DNA of 64,000 bases from Pleodorina starrii. Taxonomy: Eukaryota > Chlorophyta > Chlorophyceae > Chlamydomonadales > Volvocaceae. The stretch spans positions 6,011,001 to 6,075,000 of the forward strand of contig BRXU01000004.1 of assembly GCA_030267565.1 (NCBI GenBank), written 5' to 3'. A program made the position numbers and the translations under genes. Below the pieces are notes generated by a model. That model had not been told where the DNA came from and did not search any database. It worked only from the letters and a program-made list of their open reading frames with translations. Positions 12,512 through 24,833 of this stretch are shown piece after piece (the stretch's first letter is position 1; each line of letters opens with the position of its first letter).

Positions 12512-12847
12512 GCGAGTACTGCTGCGCCTCACGATCCAGGGCGTCCGTGGCGGGCGGATCCAACCCTGGAGTATACGGTTTACGGTAGCAGCAGATGCAG
12601 CGAATCAAGCGCAGGTCGAGGAGGCAGCGGTTGCAGGCGCAGGCACAGGCCGCATCGGAGGCGTCGACGACCCAGGCGGAGGCCCAGGAGCGACCATTCG
12701 GAAGTTTGCGACCGACCCACATCGCGGGACGCGGTTACCTGGCGATTGCGATACGGTGTTGGCAGGAACTACCCCGACCCACATCACCGGCCTTCTGCAA
12801 CGTCACCCGGCGGCGGGACAGGAGCCTACCCTGTGAAGTACCGAAGC
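12512..12847 (-). pseudogene. Duplicated fragment of the ankyrin-kinase gene
   Basis: Closely matches 17758-18097, the 5' end of the kinase exon plus most of the intron before it, in the same orientation. On the minus strand the encoded PPATDALDREAQQY corresponds to PSATDALDREAQQY in the intact gene. The match includes intron sequence such as TACCTGGCGATTGCGA, so this is a DNA-level duplication rather than a processed copy. It has no other kinase exons and cannot encode a kinase. Confidence 0.8.
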
Positions 12848-14076
12848 CACCGACGGCTGCTTCTCGTTGTACCCAAGGGCTCCAGACCCTGGGAAGGGAA
12901 GGGTAGAGCCAACTGGCCGTGCACTGGAGCGGAGATGGCCACAGAAGGGCAAAGGGATAGCGTTCCCATGCTAGGCAGCGCAAGTTCCCATGCTAGACGG
13001 CGCAGTGCATGGCCAGCTGGCCCCTTGCCTCTTCTCTTCGGAAATCTGGAGCCCGCTGCAACAGCCACACACACTCTCTTTCCGACAGCTTGGACGAGCC
13101 AAACCCCTTCGCGCAATACCCGCTGGCGTACTGACAGCGTCAGCTGACCCGGCACAGCCTGCACCGCCGGACAAATCCAGAAGTGATGGCACCGAGGGGA
13201 AACCCAACCTGCTGAGTAGCCCACACATCCACAGCCCCCTCGCTGCGACAACCTCATGTGAGATTTGATCAATTTCCCAGCATGGGCAGCCAAACTTCCC
13301 TATGTTCTGCCACCGCAGCGGGGATCAACGCGGCGGGAAGGCCCTGACACAGAACATGTATTTCAGCCGCGTTCACTGAATTAGGCGCTGCCGGCACATA
13401 CAGAAATGCACACAACGTGTGCATGCGCATGCGCAAGAGCGCTGCCCACTGAGGCATGCAGCCGTGCGCCTCGGGGGTTGCTGCTGCTACAGAGGGCCCC
13501 AGAGCCGAGGCTCTCGGAAGAGTACAGCAGGCGAACGTACAGCCCTCGAAAGGGTGGTGGTGTCCGAAGTGTACGTGTATATCGCCGCATCGGCTCCCCT
13601 CGGCTATATTCCGCTGAGCGTCTTTGGGCTGCAGCCCTATCGCCGCCCTTCTCTCCAACTTCCAACGTGAGCAACCGCCGTACGGTACTCGCTCATTTCG
13701 CCCTTTCCGGAGGGAGATGAATTCTGCCGACAGGAACAACATGAACATGGTGCATCGACATGCATCATCAACGGCACATGGAAAGGAAAAAGGTGCAACG
13801 GCCGTGGCACGCCCATGCACATCACGTCGCGCGTGGATGCTTAAGAAATATCGAAGCGCATCAGTAATATGATTTTGTCAAAAGCTGGGTCTGCAGTAGC
13901 AGGCAACCTCTAGGTCGCAACAGCCGAAAGCCCGTACAACGCGGGACACGTCGGTAGTTAAAGGTGCGGTCGCACGAGGATAGCCTACACGCACCAGAGC
14001 TCAACATTACTCTTACAGTCAGCTTCGTCTATTCCTGCTTTGCTCCTTCTTCCTTAGCCAAACCTTCAACAGCAGA
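12848..14076. other. Intergenic and 5' region of the RAMP4 gene
   Basis: No gene supported. The last ~100 bases (pyrimidine-rich, ending ACCTTCAACAGCAG before the ATG) are likely promoter and 5' UTR of the downstream gene. Confidence 0.4.
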
Positions 14077-14602
14077 ATGGTAAGCCGCGCTTTCGTTCAC
14101 TTTACAAGGTCGCTTCAGCTTGCAGCCGCTTAAAACATAGAAGTGTTACATCCATTTGGGACTTTGCCTTACCCTGTTCGCAGACTGTGTCCAAGCGTGT
14201 CGCCAATGCCAAGAGTGGCAAGTTCCACCAGGGCGTTCACAAGCGTGGCCTTGCGGATGAGACTAAGCAGGTATGTTTCTTCCGGGCGACTAGAGTCAGC
14301 CGTGGGTCTTCGCCTTCTTGCTGGGTGCTGATCTCACAGGTTTCTGCCCGACCCCAAACAGAAGAAGGCCAGCAAGCTGCCTGTGGGCCCTTTGATGCTG
14401 GGCTTCTTCATCTTTGTCGTCATTGGATCAGGTGGGTTCAACGGAAGTGAAGAGTGCCTGGCAGGGCTGTGTCTTGGTACCGCCGCTACTTGCCCGGTCG
14501 TTTGGTTGCCCTACTGAAAATCGCCTTTTCCGTCTGTGCGCCCCAACAGCTGTCCTTCAAATTATCCGGACGGCAACGAACCCCCGGGAGCTGCCTGCTT
14601 AA
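14077..14602 (+). CDS. RAMP4: RAMP4/SERP-type stress-associated ER membrane protein
   Basis: Four exons: 14077-14079 (only the ATG), 14184-14270, 14362-14431, 14550-14602. Phases join cleanly to give 70 residues, close to the 60-70 usual for the family. The N-terminal cytosolic half is basic (SKRVANAKSGKFHQ) and is followed by a single C-terminal membrane segment (VGPFMLGFFIFVVIGSAV), ending QIIRTATNPRELPA. The block VGP..L.FFIFVV.GSA..QII is the RAMP4 signature. Family members are tail-anchored ER proteins that associate with the Sec61 translocon and protect nascent membrane proteins under stress. A TGTAA at 15009-15013 is a good poly(A) signal about 400 bases after the stop. It is well below the size of most predicted genes and easily missed because its start codon stands alone in exon 1. 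Confidence 0.92.
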
Positions 14603-15957
14603 GGTTGTTGGGCACCGAGTGACGAGGAGTCCTAGGACTTGGACTTCAGACGAGCAGACGAGGTTACTAGCGATGATAACTCGAAATGTACATATAGCGG
14701 GTTGCTCCTGCGATGGCGTCACGATCTGGTTTGCTGTGCCGTCGTGACGAGCCGTGCGCAGTGCCGAGCTCCCATAGGAGACAGGGTTGCGGACGCGGTG
14801 CCGAGTATGGCATCTTGACCCATGTACAGAGATTGGGACCTGCGTGAGTGGCCTCTTGGCTCTCACCTCCCAGACGTTGGATTAATCCTAGTGTTGCAGC
14901 AGGCCCCGATGACTAGGAAGGGTGAACGTCACGGCCAGATGTGTACGACACCCTGCAGTGATGTGTGAAGCTTGAACTTTGTGGATTTTCCGTGTATGAT
15001 AATTCTTATTGTAAAGCATCGGACCAGTAAAGCATCGGACCAGCAATGAACGGCCTGATTGGTTGGCTCAAGGGTGAATCGGAAGGGGGTAGGGCAACTC
15101 GCATGAAATGTGTATTTGAGCTTTAAACGGGCACACGGGTACGAAGTTAAGCGACCCGTGCTCCTTCCTACGCACACTCCATTGCTTGCCAAACTCTGCC
15201 ACGTGCCTCATGCCTCCCCACGTCCCCAGTTGACCCCTGGATTTACGGTCCATGTACCCGGCCAGAACACAGGGTGAGACACTAACGACGGGACTTTTGC
15301 CCACAGCAATGCCTAAGCCTGATCACGAAGATGCGTCGCCGTCGTGACTTAGCACAGGGCCCCCCATCTCTGCATGGACCTTGGGAGAGGTAGACATATC
15401 CTCCCCAACGCAACCCTGCGCCAGCTGCTCGCTCACTATAAATCGAAGTCGTAGGAATTGCGTATTGAAAAGAACAGAAGATTGCACCTACCATACGGAC
15501 GAACATATCACATATAACCCATATTTGCACCCGCCGTTCGGTATTGCCAGAAGATGCAGGTTTTCCTACGAAGCCACATTCATATCGCCCTTTCGTTGCC
15601 CCGCCGGCTCCACCGCGACGCGCAAACAACCTAAAACACACCAGGCTGTTTACACCTCCACACGAAGATCCACTGCGATGCGCGAGGCGGTGCACCCGAA
15701 CTTGTCCGAGGGAATATGTAATTTGCAATCACTATGAAGGACGCTCCATAAAACACACAGCCCCATCAGCCCCATCCCTGCGGCCGCCAACATGCATCAG
15801 CTCGATGCAGCCTGCAGGCCAGCCCATTGCACACTCACACCACGGGAAACTACAAGCTTTCCTACCACCATTAACACACAGACGAAGTTGCACGTCGGAC
15901 TTTGGACTTCACAAATAAAAGTTGCATCATACTCGACTTGTACCGGGCCGGTCGGCT
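14603..15957. other. Convergent 3' regions
   Basis: Holds the 3' UTR of the plus-strand RAMP4 gene (to about 15015) and the 3' UTR of the minus-strand ankyrin-kinase gene. A minus-strand TGTAA lies near 15646. No further gene is supported. Confidence 0.5.
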
Positions 15958-18900
15958 TCAGCCCTGCCGGTGCAGCTCCGGCTCCGCGGCCCCCGCGACA
16001 TGCCTCACCCCCACCGCCACCTCACCTGGCCCACCCACCACTGTCGCTGCCGCCGCCGCGCCCCCGGCGGGGGCAGCGCCGCCGCCGCCGTGGCCCGGCT
16101 GTGGCATCTCCCGCACGCTAGCCAGCCGCTCCAACGCCTGTGCCATGCATGGCCGGTTTCGCGGATTCTCGTCCACGCAGTCACGCACCAGCGCCTGCAC
16201 GCCCGGATCAATGCCACCCGGAAGGCGGTCCTGCAGACGCAGGATGCCGTGTACGACCTGGAAATCCACCTGGGCCTTATTAAGACCGCCGTACAGCTGA
16301 TCGTCAACCCAGTAGGCCAGCTGGTACAAGATGACGCCTGGGGAACCGCAGCAGCGGGCAGAAGGCGGCGGAGGCGGAGGGGGTGTCAGGAGAGCGGGAT
16401 GGCAGGCCAGGCTTTCACGGGCTAGCGATGGATTGAGTAGGAGGATGATCGACCGCTCGCGGCCGGGGCCTTGCGCGTTTCACGGACCGAGAGGCTCACC
16501 AAAGGAGTAGACGTCCACCTTCTCATCGTACGGCAGCGCGCGCAGCAGCTCCGGAGCCATCCAGAAGGCGTGCCCCGCCGCGCTGCTGGACTGCACGTCG
16601 TTGCCGGCCAGGATGCGGCTGAGGCCAAAGTCGCAGATCTGAGCGGGGCGGACGGGCACCAGATCAGCGCCAGCACGTCGTATACAAGCGTGAGGTTGGT
16701 GCGAACGGAGCGGAGCGCAATTAGCGACCTGACACAACGGGTGGCAGTGCTTCCACGCAAATAGAATCGGCCGGGCCGCACATTGAGTGACATGAACACA
16801 GGCGAGCCCCGGAGCTGCAGCCAAGGGCCCGCAGGGGCTGCACGGCCGGGAGCCGCGACTCCCATCCAGCGCGCCACGCCACGCCGAGCACTTCCCAACC
16901 GACAAAGCCTCAGGTCCCCGCCAGCGACGACCCCCCCAGCTCCTACCTTGACCCCTAGCGATGGCGCCGCCTCTAGCAGCACGTTGTTGGGCTTCAGGTC
17001 CCGGTGGATGACCCGCGGCGACAACGCATGCAGGAACGCCAGCCCCTCCGCCAGCTGCCGCGCGACGGAGGCGCGGCGCGAGGGCGTCAGCCAGCTGCGC
17101 CTCAGCCGCTCCGACTGCATGACGCCCTGCAGCGTGTGCGGATAGTAGGCCATCACCAGGCACACGCCCTCGCCAGGCAGCACCACGCTGCCCAGCATAC
17201 GGGCGATGCGCTCGTGCGGCGGCAGCGCCGCCAGGATCGCAACCTCCCGCTCCAGCGACGCCACCTCGCGGACCGCCTCCGGATCCTCCTCGCCCTCGCC
17301 GTCGCCGCCGCCGGCGCCGCCGGGGCTGCCGTGCGGCCTCCGCCGCCGCAACACCTGCTTGATCGCCACGCGCGCGCCGCACCAGGTGCCCTCAAACACC
17401 GCCCCGAAGGCGCCCTGCTCGATCAGCCGCCCCCGCACCAGCTGCCCAGCGCCCACCCGCCAGCGCTCCGCCAGCAGTGGCAGGTGCTGCGCGTCCAGCT
17501 CGCGGCCGCGGCCGCCGCCGGCGCCATCGGCGCCGTCATCGCCGCTGTCCTCGTCGCCGTCCTGCTCCTCGCCGTCCGTCGCCGGCGTGTCGGCCGCAGT
17601 GGCGGCGGCGGCCGCGGCCGCGGCCGCCGCGGCGGCGGTCTGCTGCAGCTGCTGCTCCTGCTCCTGCTGCTGTCGCCGCTTGCCCTTGCGGGCCCCGGCA
17701 CGCTGGGCTGCCTGGGCGTTGCGGAGCAGCCGGAAGATAGCGGCGTGCTGGCCGGCGTACTGCTGCGCCTCACGGTCCAGGGCATCTGTGGCGGACGGAT
17801 CCAACCCTGGAGTATGCAGGGTAGCAGCAGATGCAGCGGATCAAGCGCAGGTCGAGGAGGCAGCGGTTGCAGTTGCGGGCGCAGGCACAGGCGACAGGCC
17901 GCATCGGAGGCAACGATGAGCCTGGCAATCGTCCAGTGTTGAATCGTGAGTTTGCGGCCCCGCCGACCCACATCGCAGCACGCGGTTACCTGGCGATTGC
18001 GACACGCTGTTGCCAGGAACTACCCCGACCCACATCACCGGCCTAATGCAAAGTCAACGCTGCAAAGTACAGGAGCCTACTCTGTAAAAAGGAGAAGCCA
18101 GTCGAGACCTACTCCACTTGCGGGGCACAGGGTGGCGCAAGGAGGAGGCTGGCCCACGCATACGGGTACCGCCGCCGGCGGTTCCAAACGGCGCCGCTTC
18201 CCGTCTTACCTCGCTCCAGCAGCAGCTGCACCATCGCCAGGTTGCCCGCGCGGGCGGCCAGCATGAGCAAGGTACGGCCGCGAGGGTCCCGTATGTCTAG
18301 TACGGCACCAACGTCCGAGAGGAGCCGTACAATCGCGACGTGTTCGGTGCTGCGCCCATACTTGGCTGCGCGCGGCCCGGGATGGCAAGGACCGTGCAAT
18401 TTGGACTGGTTAGATAAAAGCACGACTCTCAATTATTCGTGGAATCCTTACTGGGCCAATGCAACTCTGAAGGAGTACATTACATCTGGTTCAGGTGATT
18501 GTGTCATGATGCGTCCTGACACAGTAAGGTAAGAGAAGAGCCCCTGGAGAGGTCCATGTACTTTCTGGCCGCCCCTCCCCCCGCACCCGCGAGCATGGCT
18601 GGCGTCGAGCCGTACTTGCTCCTCCTGTCGGGGTGACAATTAAACGACAGCAGCTGCCGCACCGCCTCGTCCTGCCCCGCCAGTGCCGCGAAGTGCAGCG
18701 GCGTCCAGCCATCCACGTCCACCTCGTCGGGCGAGAAGCCCTTGGCGCGCACCAGGTGCGGCAGCACGCGCACGTTTCCCGACCAGGCCGCGAAGTGCAG
18801 GCTGGTCATGGAGGGCTGCGCGCGGCGGCGGCGGCGGCGGCGACGGGGCACAACAATACGAAGCGCAACGATGAGACGGAGCCGGGAGCCGGGCGCGGGG

Positions 18901-21900
18901 CGACGCCGACACGCGGTGGGGCAAAGCGGCGGTTTTTGGGGGCGGAGCGGATTTGGGCGACGGCGCAGAAGGGCACTGCACTGCACTGTTGGTTCATCGG
19001 TTGGTGCGGCCCCCGCCGATGACACGTGATACCCATGCCACAAACCCATTTCGTAAGTACCCGCACTTGAATACAGCCGCAACCCAAAACAGCACGGCGC
19101 CTCGACAAAAAAGTCCGGCCTCCCGCCCTGTACAGCGCAGCCGCGGATTGCACCGCGCGCAGATAGGCAGCCCGCCGCACCGCACCTTGCACAGCCACGG
19201 CGTCTCCGGGTCCTCATGCAGCATCTGTTCCCTGATCAGCATCCCGTCGATGTTGGAGGTGGTGGTGGGGCAGGTGTACGGCTCAGGCGGCACGCCACCA
19301 CCAGCACCGCCACCGCTGCGGCGGCTGCCGACCCGCGAGCAGCAGCGCCACTTGAATACGAACCCGCTGCACTGCGTGCCCACGATGGGCGTCAGCTGTG
19401 CGTGCGCAGGAAGTCCCGACAGCCGGCCGCAGTAGCGACCTGCGGGGCGGCGATACGCGGCGGTGATACGCGGCGGGCAGCTTGGGGGCGAGCGAGCGTT
19501 GGTGTGCTGGGCGGACTGAGGGCACCAGCGCAGGGCAAGGGGCTGGGCGGCGGCTGGCGGCTGGCCGCGCCACGCCTTCCTTCTTTCGCAACACCCAAGG
19601 CACGCGCCACGGGAGGGGCACGGTGACCCGGGGGACGAAGTCTACGCGCTCCCGGGCGATTCTCCAGCCCCGCCGGCACATACACACACATACGCACCGT
19701 TGAGCGTGTAGGCCACGCTGCGGCCGCGGCGGTTCCAAAACAGCGCCACCGTGTCACCATTCCTCGCCTCCAGCCGCGAGGCCGCGCCCATGTCCAAAGT
19801 AAGCACGCCGCCGCGGAAGGCCTGGCCGTCGCGCAGACAGGCCACGTGCGTACTGGGGTGGTTGATGACCGGGCACATCGCGACAAGGATCGGGCCAGCG
19901 GCGGCGCCGCCGGGCCCGGCGCCGCCGGCAGCGGCGGCGGCGCCGGCGCGGCCCGCCGGCGCGCCCGCGGGTATCAGCGCGCCTGCCGTCGCGGAGCGCG
20001 CCATGCCCGCCGGCGCGGCGCCGCCCGGCGCCGCCGCTGCGGGTGCGGCGGCGGCCATGGTCGTGGCCGATGGGCCGGCCGAGAGGCTGACGCTACGCGA
20101 GAAGCCGCTGATCGATGCGGCCAGGCTCTCTGGCGTCGGGCCCAGGCCCAGCCACACGTGGCCGCCGGCGGCACCTGCAGGTCCGCAGGACAGCAGTTGC
20201 CGGGGCCAGGTCAGTGCCAACGCGCGGGAAAGGAGCGGGTGACCCGCTACAGGAGCCGACGAGTGTCATACAGTCGGCGCAAAGGACGTCGGCACGACCC
20301 ACGACAAGACGCCGCGAGTAGCCGCTCGCTCTCTCACCCGCCTCCACCACCACAAGCTCCGCCACAAGCCAGCCGGTGCTCGGGTCCGGCTCGCCCGGCC
20401 AGTGCAGCCATGCCCGGTTCGTGTGGTTGGGCGGCTGCGTCCGAAACACCTCCGCCGCCTCGTCCCACAGGAGCACGCCGGGGAAGAGCGCCCAGCCCGC
20501 CGGCTGCGGCGACCCCAGCGGCTGCAGCGGCGGCGCTACGCGCCCGCTCGACGCGTTGGCGCCTTGCGAGAGCGGTCTGTCCGAGTGCGCTGGGGAGGTC
20601 TGACCGCCGCCGCCAGCGCCGCCGGTGCCGTTCATCTGGTGTTGCAGGTGGGGGAGCTTGTGGTTGGGCGGCTGCTGCGGTGTTGTCTGCGGCCGGGCGC
20701 CGGCGCATGCCGATGGGCCAAGCGGCGGCAGGGGCGTGTTGCCGCCGCCGGCGCCGGCGCTGCCGTTGCGGGTGGTCGCAGTCCGTGAAGGGACGGGTCG
20801 TGGGCCGGCGGCGGCGGCACCACCGTCGGCGGCCTCCGTGGACGACGTCGCGGGCGGCAGCGGCAGGGGCTGATGCGACTGCGAGGGTGAGGGCGTGGCC
20901 CAGGACGTATGGTAGTTATTAGTCAGGTTGCGCGTCGAAAGGATGAAGTAAAGCCGTCAACACCAGCGGAACCATACGCCCTCCCGACCTAAGCCCCTTC
21001 CCCCTGACCCCGAGCCCCATCCCGTGCTAAGCCTGCCGTTCCCCGTTCGTCAAGTAGGGCACCTGCCGAGCCCAAAGCCGACTAACGCACGGGATGTCGA
21101 ATGACGTCACGACCGTACTGGTACCCACTGCTATCTTCTCTTTCCCACCCACCATGCCGGCCATGCTGGCTGCGTTGAAGGGCTGGTAGGCCACCGCCGC
21201 CGGCGCCAACGGCGTCCTGCCGCCGCCCGGCGCCGGCCCCGACAGCACCAGCACCCCTCCCTGGTGGCCCTGCGGCGGCAGCGTCGCCAGCAGCGCCTCC
21301 GCCAGGCCGTGCCGCTGCAGCAGGATGGCGCGGTTTAGCGCCGAGTAGCCGCAGGGACTGTTGATAGCGGAGACGACGCACAGCGACGCTGCGGGGTCGC
21401 TCGGCGGCCCCGGCGGCAGGGCCAGCGCCCCATTGGGCAGTTGTTGGTGTAGGCCCTGCTGCACCACCATGGTCGTGGCGAAGGGCGTGGTGGACCAGGC
21501 GTGCGGCTGCGGCTGCGGCGGAAGCTGCTCAGCAGGCGCATTCCGGACCGTGGGCGCAGCTGCGGCGGCTGTGGCGGTGTCGGCCGGCGGCGGTGCAGGT
21601 GCTGCTGCTGCTGCTGTTGGTGCTGCTGCCGGTGACGCTGCTGCTGCTGCTGCTGCTGGTGTTGCTGCTGCCGGCGTTGCAGCTGGCGTCGCGGCGGCGG
21701 CGGCAATGGCCAGCGGTTGCGACTGCGGCGTTGGATAAGGTTGAGGCTGCAAATGCAGAGACGCAGCGGTTGTTTGAGCTGCAGATGGCGTTGGCTGTGC
21801 TGATGGGCTCGGCGCCGGCGGAGGTGGGGGCGGGCGTGCAGCCGCTGCTGCGGCAGCAAAGGGCGAGGGCTGAGTGGCTGCGGCGGCGAAGGGCGAGGGC

Positions 21901-24833
21901 CGAGCGGCTGCAGCGAAGGGCGACGGCCGAGCGGCTGCGGCAGCGAAGGGCGAGGGCCGAGCGGCTGCGGCGAAGGGCGACCGTTTGGTGACGATGCGCG
22001 CAACAGCGGCATCTGGATTTGCGTCGGAGGCGGCGGTGGCATTGACAGCATCCCCAGCGGGGTCTGCAACCGGGGTAAAGCCGCCAGCGCTGGAGGCGGC
22101 CCTCTCAGTCCCCGCGGCAGCTGTCGTGTCGGCAGCTGGTGCGGACGCATCACCATTTTCCGGAAGAGCAACCGCATTTCCAGCGGCGCCGCTGGCGGCG
22201 GCCGCTGTAGCAGTCGCCACGTTCGCTTCGGCGGGTAGCCCAGCGACAGGGGCAATGGGCGTGCCAGCTGCAGCTGTTGCGGAGGACCCTGCTGCTGCTG
22301 CGGCGGCAGCAGCGGATTTCTTGAAGGGAGATGCCCGCGTGGCTGCGGGCTTGCTGAACGGAGATGCCCGCGTCGGCGTCGCTGCGGCCCCCGCAAGCAT
22401 TTGCGCCGTGACGGTAAGCGCCAGCGAGGGCGCCTCCTTGCCGCCGCCGCCGCCACCTGGCGACTCCCGCCCCCGGTCGGGGACCACCTGCGGCGGCCCG
22501 GCTTCGTGGCCGTGTGCATGGCCGTTTTGCTTCGACGCCGTCGGTTCGCCCGACGGCCCGCCGTTGCCGTTTGCGTGGTGGGCCGCCGTGCCGCCCTCGA
22601 GCGACTCGGGCCCCGCCGCGACCTGCTGGGCGGGCTGCTGCGCCGCTGGTTGCGATGAGCCCACAGCCGCCTCAGGCTCGCGAGAGAGAGCACGGCCGTT
22701 CGTTGAGGACAGCGTGGCAGCAGGGCTGATGTTGACAACGGCGGCTGTTAGGGGCGCCGCTGCTGCTGCTGCCGCATGCAGGCCAGTCCCGGACGATCCT
22801 CCACGCGAAAGCTGCGAAGGCCCGCTGGCTGTGCCCTTGATTGCTCCGCCCGAACCGCTCCCGGGCGGTACCGACTCACCCGGCTGCGGCCCCGGGTCAT
22901 GCGGCGGCGAGGGCCCCGACGCGGGCATCCCGAGAGGCGCAACAGAAGACGCCTCGCAGGCCGCGTGCGGCCGCTTCGGCGGCGAACCGGGGGCGGCGGA
23001 CTCGCACCCGTCCGGCCCCGCCGTCGTGCGCGACCCATGGGTCGGCAGGGCCGGCGACGCGGCCGCGGCTGCGCCAGCGCTCTGCGTGCTCGCCGCGCGG
23101 CCCAGCGTGTCCGGCAGCAGGGCAGGCGGCACTGCGCCGCTGCGGCGCATCGGCTCGTGCAGCAGCCGGATGAAGGTCCGCAGCACCGCCAGCGCCTGCG
23201 ATTCGTCCAGCCGGGTGCTGCCGCCGCCGCAGCTGCCGTTGCCGCAGCTGCCGTTCAAGCCATGGATCCCAGCCGTGAACACGCTGGGGCCCTGCAACGG
23301 ATCCACCACAAGGCCCGCCACGCCACCGCCGCCGCCGCGTTGCACCGTCGCCGAGCCGGTGCGCTCCGGGCTGCCGCCGCCGCCGCTGCGGCCGCCCTCT
23401 GACTCCGTCCCCGTCGCGTCGGTTGTCCACTGCGCGTCGTCCAGATTCTGAACCCCGCTGCCGGCGCCCACTACGCTGCTGCCTTGGCGCGAGTCGTCGC
23501 CCGCCACCGCGACCGCCAGATCGTACGGTGTACGACCGCCGGTGTCCATGGCATGTGGGTCGGCGCCCAGCTCCGAGACCAGAAGTTCAATCGTCGCCAA
23601 GTCGCCTCGGCGCACGGCGCAGTGCAGCGGCGTCCAGCCCTCGCAGCCCGCCGGAGCGTGCGGCGCCGCCTCGGCGCGCGAGTCGACGCCGCAGCCGCCC
23701 GCCGCCAGCACGCGGAGCGCCTCCAGGCGGCCCATCGCGGCGGCCAGGTGGATGGCCGCAAAGCCTTCCGCGTCGCGCAGCTGCCGCTGCTGCGGCGTCG
23801 AGCGGCCGAGCAGCATGCTGATCATGGGCGTGTCGCCTAGCAGCGCCGCAAGGTGCAGCGCGGTGCGGCCCAGCGGGCCGCGCGTGTCGAAGGGGAAGAC
23901 GAGGTGCAGCAGGCGCCGCGCCGCGTCCACGGCGCCGTGCTGCACGGCGACGTGAAGTGCCGTCAGGCCGGCGGCGTTGGGGCGCAACATCAATGTCTGC
24001 GCGGCGCGGAAGCCGGCCTGGTTGACGGCGTGGCGGAACAGGACCTCGATGGCGGCGGTGTGGTTGCCGGCGGCGGCGAGGTGCAGCGGCAGCGCGCCCT
24101 CCGGCGGCGACGACGCCAGCGACTGATCGGCGCTCGCCTTCAGCAGCAGCCGGCAGGCGTCCGCGTGACCCAGATGCGCTGCCTGGTGCAGCGGCGTGCG
24201 CCCCGCCGCGTCGGGCGCGTTGACGCCGCAGCCGGTGGCGGAGCTGGCGCCCTGCGGCGGCGCTGCGCCGCCGGCGCTGCTACTGCGGCTGCTGCTGCCG
24301 CTGCCTAGGTCCGAGGCGCTGGCGCCCATGTGCGGCAGCAGCTGCCGCATGGAGGCCAGGTTAGGGCGGGAGATAGCGTAGTGTAGCAGCGACCAGCCGC
24401 GGGCGTCGCGCAGGTGCACGAGCTCGGCCTGCGGCCGGCTGGAGATGGTGATGCCCAGGAAAGATACCGCCGCGTTGGTGAGGCTGCTGTGACCCAGAAT
24501 CAGTCGGAGGAGGCTGTCGCTCCGCTCCGCTGCGAGGTGAAGGGGAGATGGGCGCGAGGGCGGCGGACCCGGGGCAGTCGCCAGGGCCCATGGGGAGCCC
24601 GGGACGCGGGACGGCTCGCCCGAGCCCGGCTTTCTGAGCGGGCGGGTGCGCTTGCAGGCGTGGCCGAGGAGCGCCTCGACGGCGTCGACGTTGCCGGCCA
24701 ATACCGCATGATGTAGGGGCGTCAAGCCTGCCTGGTCGCGGACGGTGGGGTCAGCGCCAGCCCTAAGCAGTTTGTGAAGGGGCTGCTGATACAGCACCGC
24801 AGCCACTAGGGCGTCCGGTTCTGCTTCAAGCAT
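15958..24833 (-). CDS. Ankyrin-SPRY-ankyrin-protein kinase, 2238 aa
   Basis: Nine exons in transcript order: 24833-21153, 20878-20338, 20174-19698, 19439-19186, 18815-18587, 18365-18210, 17806-16947, 16638-16500, 16337-15958. All phases agree, and each junction falls inside a recognisable domain. Residues 1-440 are ankyrin repeats (LTPLHHAVLAGNVDAVEALL and similar). About 470-1130 is Ala/Pro/Ser-rich linker with tandem RPSPFAAAA repeats. About 1340-1610 is a SPRY-like domain (GDTVALFWNRRGRSVAYTLN, then NG/RYCGRLSGLP across an intron). About 1655-1785 is a second ankyrin set. About 1900-2190 is the kinase: EQGAFGAVFEG loop, VAIK lysine 1929, HRDLKPNN with Asp 2049, DFG 2069-2071, MAPE 2093-2096, DVYSFGVILYQL. 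All catalytic residues are present. Sequence style is TKL/Raf-like, presumably Ser/Thr-specific. The ligand and pathway are unknown. The kinase exon has no ATG before an upstream in-frame stop, which shows it is an internal exon and not a separate gene. Confidence 0.85.

Noticed and set aside
15141..15160. CGAAGTTAAGCG, resembling the internal region of 5S rRNA
   Set aside because: Only about a dozen bases match; no flanking 5S sequence.
17806..18092. Separate kinase gene starting near 17804
   Set aside because: No ATG is present before the in-frame stop upstream, while an acceptor at 17807-17809 joins in phase to the ankyrin exon.
21335..23451. Long plus-strand and alternate minus-strand frames over the ankyrin gene (up to 525 codons)
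   Set aside because: Shadows of the Ala/Pro-rich linker exon; the ankyrin frame alone shows conserved motifs and correct phases.
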